A DNA stretch of 64,000 nucleotides. It comes from Allium sativum (Eukaryota; Streptophyta; Magnoliopsida; Asparagales; Amaryllidaceae). The stretch covers positions 177,175,696 through 177,239,695 of the forward strand of contig CM060923.1 in the NCBI GenBank assembly GCA_030737875.1, in the 5' to 3' direction. The number at the start of each line of letters is the position of its first letter. Within the stretch, counting starts at the first letter, position 1. This document shows, in pieces, positions 37,030 to 50,789 of this stretch. Below the pieces are notes generated by a model. It saw only the letters and a program-made list of their open reading frames with translations, ran no database searches and was not told the DNA's origin. A program made the position numbers and the translations under genes.

Positions 37030-37426
37030 ATTAAATAATTAAAAAAAATCCTCTCTCTCCTCACTACCTTTATTCACTCTGGCCCTCCCTTTTCTCGTTC
37101 ATTCATTCAGAGATAAAAAAATATATATAAGCAAAGGGTGGGGAATCGCGATCCCCCCAGGCGATCGATCGCCTCGTCGGCGGTGCAGCGCCCCCTATCC
37201 TCCTTCCTCCACTCCCCTCTGCCGCTTCATCTTCTCCCATCCTCTTCCCTCCAGCTTCGAACGAAGCAACCCAAACACCCAGCCCCCTCTCCATTTGAAG
37301 CCGCACCCTCCTCCATAGCCTACCGCCCCGCCCTGAGCCCCAGCGTCGCCGTTCACCAGCTCCGGACCCCCCGACCCCAACGCTCCGACCATCCCAGCGA
37401 CGCTCCCCCACTTAAGCACTGTAAGT
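37030..37426 (+). other. GC-rich block and splice-donor-like site, E 5' LTR
   Basis: A C-rich island ending in GCACT then GTAAGT (GT at 37421), about 1.26 kb from the LTR start. It contains a perfect 16-bp palindrome AGGCGATCGATCGCCT (37159-37174). Frames over it in both directions are Pro/Ser- or Gly-rich from base composition. The 3' LTR copy is 42660-43050 (GT at 43045; palindrome 42783-42798). Confidence 0.55.
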
Positions 37427-37590
37427 ATTTATTATTTTTATTCTTTCCTTTGTTTACTTATTAACTTAGTAATGAATTTTTAAAAAGAAGAAGATTAGAT
37501 TTTTAACAATAGAAAGTTGAGATTATTTTTAATTAGGAAAGCTTATGTTTTTAAAATATAAAAGGCGAAATTTTTAAAGTGTAAACAGTC

Positions 37591-37808
37591 AGATTTTTAT
37601 ATATTGAATAGCAAAGTAAATATTCGATTTTTATATATTGAATAGCAAAATAAAAAATTCGATTTTTATATATTGAATAGTAAAGTAAAAATTCGATTTT
37701 TATATATTGAATACCCAAGTAAAAATTCGATTTTTATATATTGAATAGCGAAGTAAAAATTCGATTTTTATATATTGAATAGCGAAGTAAAAATGTGATT
37801 TTTACATA
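37591..37808 (+). repeat. 34-bp tandem array, six copies, E 5' LTR
   Basis: Unit GATTTTTATATATTGAATAG plus CAAAGTAAAAATTC, starting at about 37591, 37625, 37660, 37694, 37728 and 37762. The 3' LTR has seven units, so the two LTRs have drifted by one unit since insertion. Confidence 0.9.
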
Positions 37809-40800
37809 TGTTTAGAATACGGGCAGAGAAAGTGACAAGAGGCAAGAACAGCGAAGATTCCTACATAGGAAGAGTCGTGGAGTTGGGATAGCTAATCGGT
37901 GAGAATTTCTCACTCTTCAATTTCTTTTCTGGATATATATATATATATTCTAGGATGCAGACGGTGCTTAGTAGCACCCGACACCCGTCATCCACAGACC
38001 ATGGATGGCTTGTTTGTTTAATTGATGCGTTGTGAAAATTGTTTGTGTTGTTGATGAGAAATCGATAAAAAATGTAGATAGTTGAAATAAAGTAATTATC
38101 GTTAAAAATATAATTTTTAACGTGAATGTGAATAAATGAATATTTATAAACAAATCGGCCGATTTGTTTATATACACTAATTTGACTGACATTGATTGGG
38201 ACGATAAATTTTACACATCGCCCAACTGCACAAATAAAATCTGTGTTTGATTGTTTGAAACCCCACACGGGTATTGGGATGATATTTGACGTACACTAAT
38301 CCCGATTGTTTAGTTGTATGTCGATCGGTTGATTGACAGACTGTTATAAGCGTTGAATATTTATATTTGATGCTTATACAGTGTAGAATGCACTTTGGAT
38401 GATGGTTGATTATTCATCGTTGTTGATATATACATGTGTTGTAGAAAATCCATATAATTAACATTATATGGTAATTGATTGGGCCTCATTCCAGTTTCGA
38501 AAAAGAAATATTTAAAATAAAAATATTTGAAGAGAAATATTTGAATAGAAATATTTGAAATAGAAATATTTGAAATAGAATATTTGAAAATAGAAACATA
38601 TAAAGTCGTGTTGGTTAGATTGATGCCATTTTGACGTGAACGATATTTATATCGATTTTATTCATTCTTTAATGAATATTGAATAGATTTGAAATTGAAT
38701 AGATTTGAAATTCGAATTATATTTAAAGTGAATTGAAATTCGAATTAAACTGAATTGATTTGAAATTCAAAATACACTGAAATGATTTGAAATTCGAATA
38801 GAAATGAATTCGAATTGAAATTAAATTGAATACGAATCGAAATTTAATTGAAAACGAATCGAAATTGAATTAAAAATCGATTTGAATTGGAATCAATTTG
38901 AAATGAATTTAAACCGAATTTAAAAGGGAAAATTCAGTTTTGATTTGAATTTGAAAAATGAAGTTGAAAACGTTTTGAAAACGAATTTAAAACAATTTAT
39001 AAATTTCGTTTAAATAGAAATCGACGAAATATAAATTATATATTTAATATAATGGCCTGAATAGAACGCGCCGCGCCGCGGCAGTTCGCGAATTTCGACC
39101 ATTGACTTCGAACGGATATTGCGGGAGATCCGACCGTCGGATTCTCCTAAAACCAGAACCGTCGGGTTCGTATCAAAAAGAGCTTTCTAATGAATGTGAT
39201 AAATTAGAAATCTAACGGTTGGATTTGGAATTATGTCCAAATCAAATTTGAAAAAGGTCGCTGTAAGTGTAGTTCGATGGCCGTTGATGGAAATCGACTG
39301 TACGGGCCTTTATAAAATTATTAAAAATAGTAATAATTTGTGTAAAATCATAAGAAATGATTTGGGAAGAATTGGGATGAAAAACTCCATATTTGATAAG
39401 ATAAAAATAGATTTTTATCGAAATGAACTAGTTTTTAACTAGAGTTATAATTCTATTTATTTTTAAATAAATATATTGAATTTGAAAAGGGTTTTAAAAG
39501 TAACCAGAATTTCCAATAATTGAATTGGAATGGATTTGAATCGAAATTGTCTTCGGAATATTTCGATGTTGGATTTCGTGATTATACAGATATTGTTATG
39601 GAAATTTGAAAGATATATTTATATCGTTATTTCCAATATGATATTTGTTAGTCGTAGAGTTTGGTATTGAATATAAGCCGATATATTTTCTATTCAGAGC
39701 CTTGTATTTAATATCAAATGTGATTTGGGTTTGTCGTGAATGGTATCTTGACTAACACGGTTCTTGAACCCAGTTGAGAAAAGATTAAATCCTTTTATTT
39801 AGATTTAATGAAGGGTACCAATTAAATTATATTTAATTGGAATCGAATTGGTATTGATTTTTGGGTTTATCGTGAATAGTGTTTTAAATAACACTTGTTC
39901 TTTAACCCGATGATTAATGAATGTGATTTTGGGTTTATCGTGAACAGTGTTTTAAATGGCACTGATTCTTTAACCCAGACAAAGATTAAAACTAAGTGGA
40001 GTTTTAATGAATCTTTAATTAGATTGAAATAATTGAGAATGGAGTATCACCAGTTTTGCTCCAGGCGATAGTTAAATCTTTAATTAGATTTGAACGTGAA
40101 ATGGTAATTGAATTTACCGATAAAACCGTGGTGTTAGATATGAAGTATAACCAGTTTTACTTCATGGGATGTATAGGTTGGGATTGGGAAATTAAAACAA
40201 ATAATTACTTCAGCAAGGTTCGTTTATCCCGACTAGTTTGAATTGATATTCAAAAATAGATTAAAGAATAAATTTAAAGGATTTATCTTTGATAAAATTA
40301 ATTGGAACCTTTCCCTATGAATGTGAAATTTAGAAACTAACTGTCGGTTAGCTAAGCAGAATGGTTTTCTGGATATTGATCTGATGTTGGTTTCGGCCTT
40401 CGGGGTTAATATTTGGGGAACTATTCTCTTGATTAATTTAGGATTAGTGACTGATGAATTGGAATGAGGCGTATGTGGTGTTTGTGTAACACTTATTTAA
40501 AGTATACGCGAGTTATTCGGGAAGACCGGGTTTATCCCATTCTGAATAACTGATACGACGATAAGTTGAAGATGAAGACGGTGGTTGAAGACCGGAAGTC
40601 TTCACATCGTTTGGGTGATTACTGATGATCTTGATTGGTCTGTACACCCAAGATGAGGGAATCAATCGGTGGTCGTCCAGATGTGCTTGGAGATCAATGG
40701 ATATGCGAGGAAAGTGCCTCCGGTTTCGTTCAGACTCATAACGAACTTGTAAATGGACTGTGTGTCTGACATTGGATTTTAGTCCGTATGATTGATTTCT

Positions 40801-41028
40801 ATTAAATATATATCTGTTTGGCGGTAGAGAATTTATTCTCTTTCTTAACGCCCTTCTCTGAGACTTACGAGCTCAGGGGTTATATGCTGATGGATATTAA
40901 TCGCATGGAGTGAATTGCCTGCGTGGCATGCCTAAGTGGCAATTGATCGAGGCTTCTGTTGAAAATCAAAGTCTTGTGGTGACGATCAAAGCACAGCCTG
41001 TGTGGCACAGCTTTGTGTAACGTGAATT

Positions 41029-41785
41029 TGAAGTTTTAATATACTGGGTAGATATAGAATTACACTCTAGTCGCCCGGAGATGATTTTGATGATGGAGCT
41101 CAATCATTAGAATTTATGTTCGTATAACGAAATTGAGATCTCTATATATTTCCAATTGACTGGTGTGAGAACCGAAACTAGATAGGGCTTATTGTTGTGA
41201 TTTGGCATCAAAAATCTGATTTTTGACTATATATCAAAGTTATGAATTTCAAAAGCAAATCAACTAATTGATTGATGGTTGAGTTGTTTGATTATTGGTT
41301 GATTAATTAAGATGTTGAACCATTTAGCCTAATTGAATCAAATATTGAATTGTATTGAAAATTGGTCACATTTGCTTGCACATACATGTACTTACATTGA
41401 ACAGGTCATAGCAAGGAGGCTAGAGCAGAGAATAAAATTTGTTTGCTCGACAAATCGGTACATGTTTACTACATAATTTACTGTTTTGTTTGGGTGATGA
41501 TGATTTTATGAGCATATTGGCTAGCCGATTGGCTTTTTCTTTTTCTTTTTGAGATCAGAAGGCCTGTATGGCAATTTCGGGATTTTCCCGTGGCTCCCGG
41601 TGCAGGGGAGGTTATGGCGAAATTTTTCAAAAATTTAGGGTGTTAGCCAAATTTTTGAAGAATTTGAAAATTCTCAGAAACTGAAAAGTTGGAGAATGGA
41701 AGCCAGATCGAACGTAGAGTTGATTAATCAAACCACTTTCGACTTTGTTCCTTTTCGGGGACGAAAAGTTTTAAGTGGGGCAGAT
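41029..41785 (+). other. Element E internal remnant and polypurine tract
   Basis: Non-coding, homologous to 19909-20665 of C. It ends with the CTTTTCG/CGAAAAG hairpin (41751-41768) and the PPT TTAAGTGGGGCAGAT (41771-41785), which has one G-to-C change compared with C. No PBS is present. Confidence 0.88.
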
Positions 41786-44700
41786 TGTAATAACCCGGAA
41801 ATGTGAGCCAGTTAAAAATTTTTGTTTTGGCAATTTTAGCGAATTTTTAATATTTAAAATAAATTATTTTAAATAATATCAACGAGAAATTTATTTTGAG
41901 TATATTTAGAACGTATATATTATATACGTCGTCGTTAGAATATAAATAATTATATATAATTATAAAAGGAATTGAAAATGGTGCAGTAGTTCGATAATTC
42001 GATTTCAAACTTCAATTGAATGTACCGGGTGCAAAACAATCCGGATTTTAGTGAAACCAAAAATAATAGGATCTAATTGATGATATCTTTCCAATGAATC
42101 CGAAAAATCAAAATTTCATAGCGGGGATCAAAAGATATGTCCAGTTGAAATTTCAGAATAGTCGTTATGGAATTCAGGCCCTTAAAAATGGCCATTTTGC
42201 AAACGACCTCGGATTTCGACGAAACCACTTTTGTTGGGTCCATGATGTCAAATTATTGCTAGGTTTCAAATTTCATAATTTTTCGAATTAATATGTGAGC
42301 GTGGCAAAGGAAAACGTGTTTGACCAGTTTTAGTTGATTTTAATCGACTGGAAAATGACCATTTTTCTAACGGTCTCAGAATTCGACGAAACTAGTTTTG
42401 TTAGGACCGTATCGTCAGTACGAAACTAGAAAATATTTTTTTGGAATTTTTTGAGTTAGTATGTGGCCCCAGTAAATTGAAATGCGCGTTCAAATTCAAT
42501 ATATAGAGTTATATGTTGATTTTGACGAAAACTGATCGAATCGATCGAATCAGCTTATGGTACATATCCCATTGTGTTTGAAATGGGAGTGAAACGCTAT
42601 GGACGACAGTCGGTGGGCCTCGTTTAGAGGTCGTATGTAAAAGAACCTTTTTAGAAATTAAATAATTAAAAAAAATTCCTCTCTCTCCTCACTACCTTTA
42701 TTCACTCTGGCCCTCCCTTTTCTCGTTCATTCATTCAGAGATAAAAAAAATATAAGAAAAGGGGGGAATCGCGATCCCTCCCAGGCGATCGATCGCCTCG
42801 TCGGCGGCGCAGCGCCCCCTATCCTCCTTCCTCCACTCCCCTTTGTCGCTTCATCTTCTCCCATCCTCTTACCTCCAGCTTCGAACGAAGCAACCCAAAC
42901 GCCCAGCCCCCTCTCGATTTGAAGTTGCACCCTCCTCCATAGCCTACCGCCCCGCCCTGAGCCCCAACGCCGCCGTTCACCAGCTCCGGACCCCCGGCCC
43001 CGACGCTTCGACCATCCCAACGACGCTCCCCCCCCTTAAGCGCTGTAAGTATTTATTATTTTTATTCTTTTCTTTGTTTACTTCTTAACTTAGTAATGAA
43101 TTTTTAAAAAGAAGAAAATTAGATTTTTAACAATAGAAAGTTGAGATTATTTTTAATTAGGAAGGCTTATGTTTTTAAAATATAAAAGGCGAAATTTTTA
43201 AAGTGTAAACAGTCAGATTTTAATATATTGAATAGCAAAGTAAAAATTCGATTTTTATATATTGAATAGCAAAGTAAAAGTTCGATTTTTATATATTGAA
43301 TAGCAAAGTAAAAATTCGATTTTTATATATTGAATAGCAAAGTAAAAATTCGATTTTTATATATTGAATAGCAAAGTAAAAATTCAATTTTTATATATTG
43401 AATAGCGAAGTAAAAATTCGATTTTTATATATTGAATAGCGAAGTAAAAATGTGATTTTTACATATGTAGAGAATACGGGCAGAGAAAGTGACAAGAGGC
43501 AAGAACGGCGAAGATTCCTACATAGGAAGAATCATGGAGTTGGGATAGCTAATACGTGAGAATTTCTCACTCTTCAATTTCTTTTCTAGATATATATCTA
43601 TATATATACTAGGATGCAGATGGTGCTTAGTAGCACCCGACACCCGTCATCCACAGACCATGGATGGCTTGTTTATTTAATTGATTTGTTGTGAAAATTG
43701 TTTGTGTTGTTGATGAGAAATCGATAAAAAATGTAGATAGTTGAAATAAAGTAATTATCGTTAAAAATATAATTTTTAAAGTGAAAGTGAATAAATGAAT
43801 ATTTATAAACAAATTGGCCGATTTGTTTATATACACTAATTTGACTGACATTGATTGGGATGATAAATTTTACACATCGCCCAACTGCACAAATAAAATC
43901 TGTGTTTGATTGTTTGAAACCCCACACGGGTATTGGGATGATATTTGACGTACACTAATCCCGATTGTATAGTTGTATGTCGATCGATTGATTGACAGAC
44001 TGTTATAAGCGTTGAATATTTATATTTGATGCCTATACAGTGTAGAATGCACTTTGGATGATGGTTGATTATTCATCGTTGTTGATATATACATGTGTTG
44101 TAGAAAATCCATATAATTAACATTATATGGTAATTGATTGGGCCTCATTCCAGTTTCGAAAAAGAAATATTTAAAATAAAAATATTTGAAGAGAAATATT
44201 TGAATAGAAATATTTGAAATAGAAATATTTGAAATAGAATATTTGAAAATAGAAACATATGAAGCCGTGTTGGTTAGATTGACACCATTTTGACGTGAAT
44301 GATATTTATATCGATTTTATTCATTCTTCAATGAATATTGAATAGATTTGAAATTGAATAGATTTGAAATTTGAACTATATTGAAATGAATTGAAATTCG
44401 AATTATATTTAAAGTGAATTGAAATTCGAAATAAACTGAATTGATTTGAAATTCGAAATACACTGAAATTATTTGAAATTCGAATAGAAATGAATTCGAA
44501 TTGAAATTAAATTGAATACGAATCGAAATTTAATTGAAAACGAATCGAAATTGAATTAAAAATAGATTTGAATTGGAATCAATTTGAAATGAATTTAAAC
44601 CGAATTTAAAAGGGAAAATTCAGTTTTGATTTGAATTTGAAAAATGAAGTTGAAAACGTTTTGAAAACGAATTTAAAACAATTTATAAATATCGTTTTAA

Positions 44701-47700
44701 ATAGAAATCGACGAAACATATATTATATATTTAATATAATGGCCTGAATAGAACTTGCCGCGCCGCGGCAGTTCGCGAATTTCGACCATTGACTTCGAAC
44801 GGATATTGTGGGAGATCCGACCGTCGGATTCTCCTAAAACCAGAACCATTGGGTTCGTATCAAAAAGAGCTTTCTAACGAATGTGAGAAATTAGAAATCT
44901 AACGGTTGGATTTGGAATTATATCCAAATCAAATTTGAAAAAGGTCGCTGTAAGTGCAGTTCGATGGTCGTTGATGGAAATCGACTGTACGAGCCTTTAT
45001 AAAATTATTAAAAATAGTAATAATTTGTGTAAAATCATAAGAAATGATTTGGGAAGAATTAGGATGAAAAAATCCATATTTGAAAAGATAAAAATAGATT
45101 TTTATCGAAATGAACTAGTTTTGAACTAGAATTATAATTCTATTTATTTTTAAATAAATAAATTGAATTTGAAAAGGGTTTTAAATGTAACCAGAATTTC
45201 CAATAATTGAATTGGAATGGATTTGAATCGAAATTGTCTTCGGAATATTTCGATGTTGGATTTCGTGATTATACAGATATTGTTATGGAAATTTGAAAGA
45301 TATATTTATATCGTTATTTCCAATATGATATTTGTTAGTCGTAGAGTTTGGTATTGAATATAAGCCGATATATTTTCTATTTAGAGCCTTGTATTTAATA
45401 TCGAATGTGATTTGGGTTTGTCGTGAATGGTGTCTTGATTAATACTGTTCTTGAACCCAGTTGAGAAAAGATTAAATCCTTTTATTTAGATTTAATGAAG
45501 GGTACCAATTAAATGATATTTAATTGGAATCGAATTGGTATTGATTTTTGGGTTTATCGTGAATAGTGTTTTAAATAACACTTGTTCTTTAACTTGATGA
45601 TTAATGAATGTGAATTTGGGTTTATCGTGAACTGTGTTTTAAATGACACTGATTCTTTAACCCAGTCAAAGATTAAAACTAAGTGGAGTTTTAATGAATC
45701 TTTAATTAGATTGAAATAATCGAGAATGGAGTATCACCTGTTTTGCTCCAGGCGATAGTTAAATCTTTAATTAGATTTGAACGTGAAATGGTAATTGAAT
45801 TTACCGATAAAACCGTGGTGTTAGATATGAAGTATAACCAGTTTTACTTCATGGGATGAATAGGTTGGGATTGGGAAATTAAAACAAATGATTACTTCAG
45901 TAAGGTTCGTTAATCCCGACTAGTTTGAATTGATATTCAAAAATAGATTAAAGAATAAATTTAAAGGATTTATCTTTGATAAAATTAATGGGAACCTTTC
46001 CCTATGAATGTGAAATTTAGAAACTAACTGTCGGTTAGCTAAGCAGAATGGTTTTCTGGATATTGATCTGATGTTGGTTTCGGCCTTCGGGGTTAATATT
46101 TGGGGAACTATTCTCTTGATTAATTTACGATTAGTGACTGATGAATTAGAATGAGGCGTATGTGGTGTTTGTGTAACACTTATTTAAAGTATACGCGAGT
46201 TATTCGGGAAGACCGGGTTTATCCCATTCTGAATAACTGATACGACGATAAGTCGAAGATGAAGACGGTGGTTGAAGACCGGAAGTTTTCACATCGTTTG
46301 GGTGATTACTGATGATATTTATTGGGCTGTACACCCAAGATGAGGGAATCAATCGGTGTTCGTCCAGATGTGCTTGGAGATCGATGGATATGCGAGGAAA
46401 GTGCCTCCGGTTTCGTTCAGACCCAGAACGAACTTGTAAATGGACTATGTTTCTGACATTGGATTTTAGTCCGTATGATTGATTTCTATTAAATATACAT
46501 CTGTTTGGCGCGCGGAGAATTTATTCTCTTGCTTAACGCCCTTCTCTGAGACGTACGAGCTCAGGGGTTATATGCTGATGGATATCAATCGCATGGAGTG
46601 AATTGCCTATGTGGCATGCCTAAGTGGCAATTGATCGAGGCTTCTATTGAAAAGCAAAGTCTTGTGGTGACGATCAAAGCACAGCCTGTGTGGCACAGCT
46701 TTGTGTAACGTGAATTCGCGAGCCTCGCACCCCGGTTGTGAACCAAAAAGGGAGAGGACCTCAGGGAGGGCATGCGTTTCTTTCTAGCTAGGTTGGTGTC
46801 AGTGACCTACAACCCTGACATTTATATACTTTTCACCTATGTGGTTGTTTCTGTTGCGAGGCGCCTCGGTTAGATCGGACGATCCGGGTCCGATGGAGCC
46901 ATTCGTTGGCTCATTTACGCTCCAAAGGCCGGGGAAACGTAGTGTTCAGGCATAATAATCCACATCGGTGGACCGGCCCTGACGATCTAAAGGCTTGCCT
47001 GCGCGCTTGCCTGTGGCTCGGGCTAGAGAGTCACGAATTCGGTGAGGACGATCCCTAGCCTCGGTTCATAGATGGAAATCCAACTTCCAAATACGTGATT
47101 TTGTGGTTTTAATTGTAGAACTAGTATGGCGACATGATATATGGTACCCATGCCGCCTATGATTGATACTTATGATTTGAAGTTGTTTTATACACTATGC
47201 ACTTATAATACTATCAAATGATTTGTTTTAAAACGTATCAAGCATTCTTTGGCTGTTATAGGGGAAAACCCTATCCCCCGGCTTGCGTTGCATTGTGTGA
47301 TAGGACCTGGGTCTTATAACAGCTTCATTTTTCTCCATTTAGCATTGCGCTGTTCGTTTTATGCACTGGTATTCTTGAGAGGAAACCCGTTCCGTGTTAT
47401 ACGGCGTGGTCCCTTGATTTACCTAACTTTAAAACAAAGATTAATAACTGTTTTAGTTCTCATGCCAGTCCCATGACTGACCTGGAGTTTATTGTTTTAA
47501 CCTAAACTCTGGGTGCCCTTATTTTTGACACGGGCAGCTAGTAGTTTTGGTTTTGCAGATTTATATTCACAGGATCCTGGTTTACAGTTGGAACGATATC
47601 CGGAAAGCTTTGTATCCGTATATCTCCTTCTAGTTGTGTATTGTATTATTTTCCGCTGCGATGTAATTTATTGTAATCTCTGATATTTCTGTGTAATATT

Positions 47701-47873
47701 TATTTGTTTATACTCTGTATATTCTTGTAATCTGATGGATTGTTGTAATATACAATGAAATGTTCTCCCGTCTGCGTTCTGATTTGTCGTGTTCTCAAAA
47801 CAATCAGGCGTTTCGAACGGTCTAGATCGGTTTAGCGACTGGTTCGGATCGAGCGAGATTCGTGATCGTCACA
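41786..47873 (+). repeat. Element E 3' LTR (6088 bp)
   Basis: Complete LTR. Order of parts as in C: start, GC-rich block with donor-like site (42660-43050), 34-bp array (43216-43470), hairpins (43622-43637), AATTGAA-rich stretch (44330-44600), conserved block (46360-46800), end. The final 100 bp or so (GTTCTCAAAACAATCAGGCG onward) differ from C's, so the families differ at the 3' tip of the LTR. Confidence 0.93.
43216..43470 (+). repeat. 34-bp tandem array, seven copies, E 3' LTR
   Basis: Units start at about 43216, 43250, 43284, 43318, 43352, 43386 and 43420. The last leads into a diverged GTAAAAATGTGATTTTTAC, the near-palindromic core seen in B, C and F. Confidence 0.9.
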
Positions 47874-47878
47874 TTTCA

Positions 47879-49294
47879 TTTTCTTTTAACTGTTTGATTT
47901 GCTGAGACAAAGGTTGGCATCCTTTTGCTTAAAAATTTAGCATATCTGTTTAAGTTATAGGGTAGTACTGGGTTTCATTCTTAGGCATGAGGAAATAGAG
48001 TTAGGCTAGGATTTGAAAATTCAATGCAAGTTTACTTTTTTATGAAGCATAATAGATTTGGGTACTGCATTCGTATGAAGCTTAGCAATGAAGTTTTAGG
48101 CATTTCATTATACTACGTGACATGTCTGTAAGGTCATATATTGGTTAGTCAGCTCAATTTACATTATAGGTCGGCTAGATGAATTGAAAAGAAATTACAT
48201 AGCCTGTGTTTTAGTGTTTGCAGTTATGCTATGTTCGTGGTGTCATGGTTGAGTACGGACTACGGTGTAGTAGCTTGCGGTGAAGGGACTAGACAAATAG
48301 CTGATGTACAGTTCTGGTGTATGCGGTGTTAGGTAGGTTAGTGTCTAAGTGATTGGTTGCATTTGCGTTTTCCGAAAGAAATGTAAATGTCGTGGCCTTC
48401 TTTTAATAGCTGTACACTTTCCTTTCATAGGCTTGCGTGAATGAACGTAAGTTTGGTTGCTTTAATGCCATTATAAAGTCATAGCATAATTTTGTTTTAA
48501 AAAGTCATGCACTTCGATTTACTCAGTCCCGCTTATGTTCGGGCAGCTACGGACAGAAATGAAAATACAGTCGTGTCCAGCGAGGTGCGACGATCCCAAA
48601 AATATAATAATATCGGTAGTTTAACTCATATTGTGAAACCTCAAAATATTGATATAGGGTGCAAAATACTTCAAACAAAAAGTTGTGTATTTAATTAATT
48701 AAAAATTACAGTAAAATTCTAAAAATTAAATTAACACTACGTCCCAGAAGAACATTGTCTAAATTCGAATCCAGTATGCAGTTATTTCAAATAAACTATT
48801 ACGGTCAATGAACGATTCTATAGCGACTATTTGAAAATTTGATTTGGACATATCTTGCAACGACGAAATCCTGATTTTTCTCTTCTACTAGAAAAATATA
48901 CTTCACCAGCTACTAACGTTTCTTGTTTCACAGAAATCTGAGTTAAAACGGCTTCTGTATATTCGTTTAAAGTTCGAATCGCCAAATTACGAACTGCCGC
49001 GCCATTTCGAGCTCGATTATAATTATATTATAATTCTACGTTCAAACTGTCGTTTATATAATATATTCGTTATTATAATTCAAATTCTAAACTGGATTAT
49101 ATCTTATAAATGATCTAATTCACACAATATTGGGAGTTCAGCTATTTTCGACCATTTCGAAAATTAATATATTATTATATTGTTTATATTACCTAAATAC
49201 AAATATTATTTAATTCAAGTTATTGATATCGCCAAACCGATTTTTAATAATTAAATAGAATAATTATTATACCGTAAAAATACGGGACGTTACA
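47879..49294 (-). repeat. Element D 3' LTR, segment right of E
   Basis: Resumes D's LTR after E; collinear with 54486-55900. It ends CGGGACGTTACA at 49294, next to the PPT. AT-rich, no credible gene; the frame 48507-48698 recurs at 55113-55304 only because the LTRs are duplicates. Confidence 0.9.
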
Positions 49295-50789
49295 TTCTTC
49301 CCCCCTTAAAATAATTTTGTCCTCGAAATTGCTAAGGTAGAAGAAAGACCCTATTAACTGGGTTAAAAATTATTCATTTACTTCTAACTTCAGTTTCAAC
49401 TGAATTAACTGATTCAAATTAAATTATTAATTTATTCCTATTAACGAAAATTTTCAAAAATTCTGAAAATTTTCTAACACCTTAAATTTCCGGAAAATTT
49501 CGCTAGCACCTCCTTTGTACCGGTCAATAGTTCAAACCCCAACTCGCCTCTCTGGGCCCTTTCTTTTCAAAAAGAAAATCAAAAAGCCAAGCGGCTTGCC
49601 AATTCGGTGCATAAAACCTTATATGGAAATGTAAACATGTACCTTTGTGTCGGGCATATCATTATATCCTTGCACTTGCTTCTACTCAATACCTTTTGAT
49701 CATATATCCATCTATACCGATCGATTTCCAATCAATCAAATCTCAACACAATTATTTGCTTATCCAAAGCCAAATTCCATTTCAAACTCGAGTTCCATTC
49801 TCAATTCCAAACTCCTAACTCACCAATCCAATACCATTTCAGATTCTTATCTCATAATTCAAAATCTGATTTTACTTGATATATTTAGATTCCAATTAAA
49901 TTTCCAGTTAATTGGTTTCAATTCATACTTGCTTTCACAAATTTCTTTAAATTTGTTCTTAATTCAAACAATCTATTTCTGGAAGTTTTTAAACAGTTTA
50001 GCTCTTTAAAAAATCAAATATTCCTTTTTAGGATTCAAAACAACTTGTTTTTCTCAAGACAACTCAAAAACAATTCCTTTGGTAGTAATCCGTCACTAAG
50101 AACTCGAAAATGAACACTAATGATGTGGCCAGCATCATCAGAATTATTTTCCAGTTATCAAAGTGAGTTCAATACTATATCATTTTTCAAAACCCTTTCT
50201 TAAACACTTTCATTTTGAAATTTATTTCAAAATACCATACACAATGCTTGTAAAACAATTTAAAATCTCCCAGGATTTAAACTTCTCATATATTCAATTA
50301 AAATCCATTTACAAACACCTTTCCCACTTTTAGGAATTTTAATTCCAATTCTGATTTTAAATTCCATATTTTATTCATCTAATTTCATATTATACGAACT
50401 TTAATTGGTTATTTATATAACCATTTCAATTATAATCAACCAACACATCCAATATACTATAATACTTCAAATATTAATCATTCTTTTATTTCAGAATATA
50501 ATTTGGGTAAAATTATTTCATTTACCCTCTTTAAAAACATACTATGTCGGTTTATCGTACTTGAGTGTTTAGAAACCCCTATCGATATAGTGGATCAAAC
50601 TGATCGACCAGGACTCATAAACAACTCAACCAATAAATCTCCACAATATAAAACAGTTTTTAATCAATCTACAATTACGTTCACTCGTATATATATACTC
50701 AGACTCAATTTAGGGTATTACTAACCCCATCTGTACTGAGTTACGCCACAGAGCCATGGTAATCACTTAACCTTCAGCTCTGATACCAC
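49295..50789 (-). other. Element D internal region with PPT and PBS
   Basis: The minus-strand PPT is TTTTAAGGGGGGAAGAA (49295-49311), with an imperfect stem-loop just upstream in sense (about 49313-49331). The PBS TGGTATCAGAGC is the complement of 50777-50788. In between, about 1.4 kb holds no gag or pol motif; the 120-codon plus-strand frame at 49647-50009 is antisense and low in complexity. The stretch 49560-49650 (GCCAAGCGGCTTGCC, AAACATGTACCT) is the reverse complement of the shared non-coding core in C and E. Confidence 0.82.

Larger units (their letters stand above)
36160..41028 (+). repeat. Element E 5' LTR (3' end deleted)
   Basis: Matches the 3' LTR up to GTAACGTGAATT (about 41025), then continues as internal sequence (GAAGTTTTAATATACTGG) that matches C at about 19909. 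It contains the GC-rich block, the 34-bp array, hairpins (37963-37978) and an AATTGAA/AATTCGAA-rich stretch (38690-38900). It lacks the 97-bp array of C. Confidence 0.92.
36160..47873 (+). mobile_element. Element E: LTR retrotransposon relative of C, with internal deletion
   Basis: Plus-strand element with TSD TTTCA. The 3' LTR is complete (41786-47873, 6088 bp; TGTAATAACCCGG...GATCGTCACA). The 5' LTR (36160 to about 41028) lacks its last 1.16 kb, and the PBS and first part of the internal region are also gone, so 5' LTR sequence passes directly into internal sequence near 41028. The remaining internal region (41029-41785) is non-coding and matches C. LTR divergence is about 3% in the first 230 bp. 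As it stands it has no primer-binding site and should be immobile. Confidence 0.93.

Noticed and set aside
49647..50009. 120-codon plus-strand frame in D's internal region
   Set aside because: Antisense to D, low complexity, and without gag or pol motifs.
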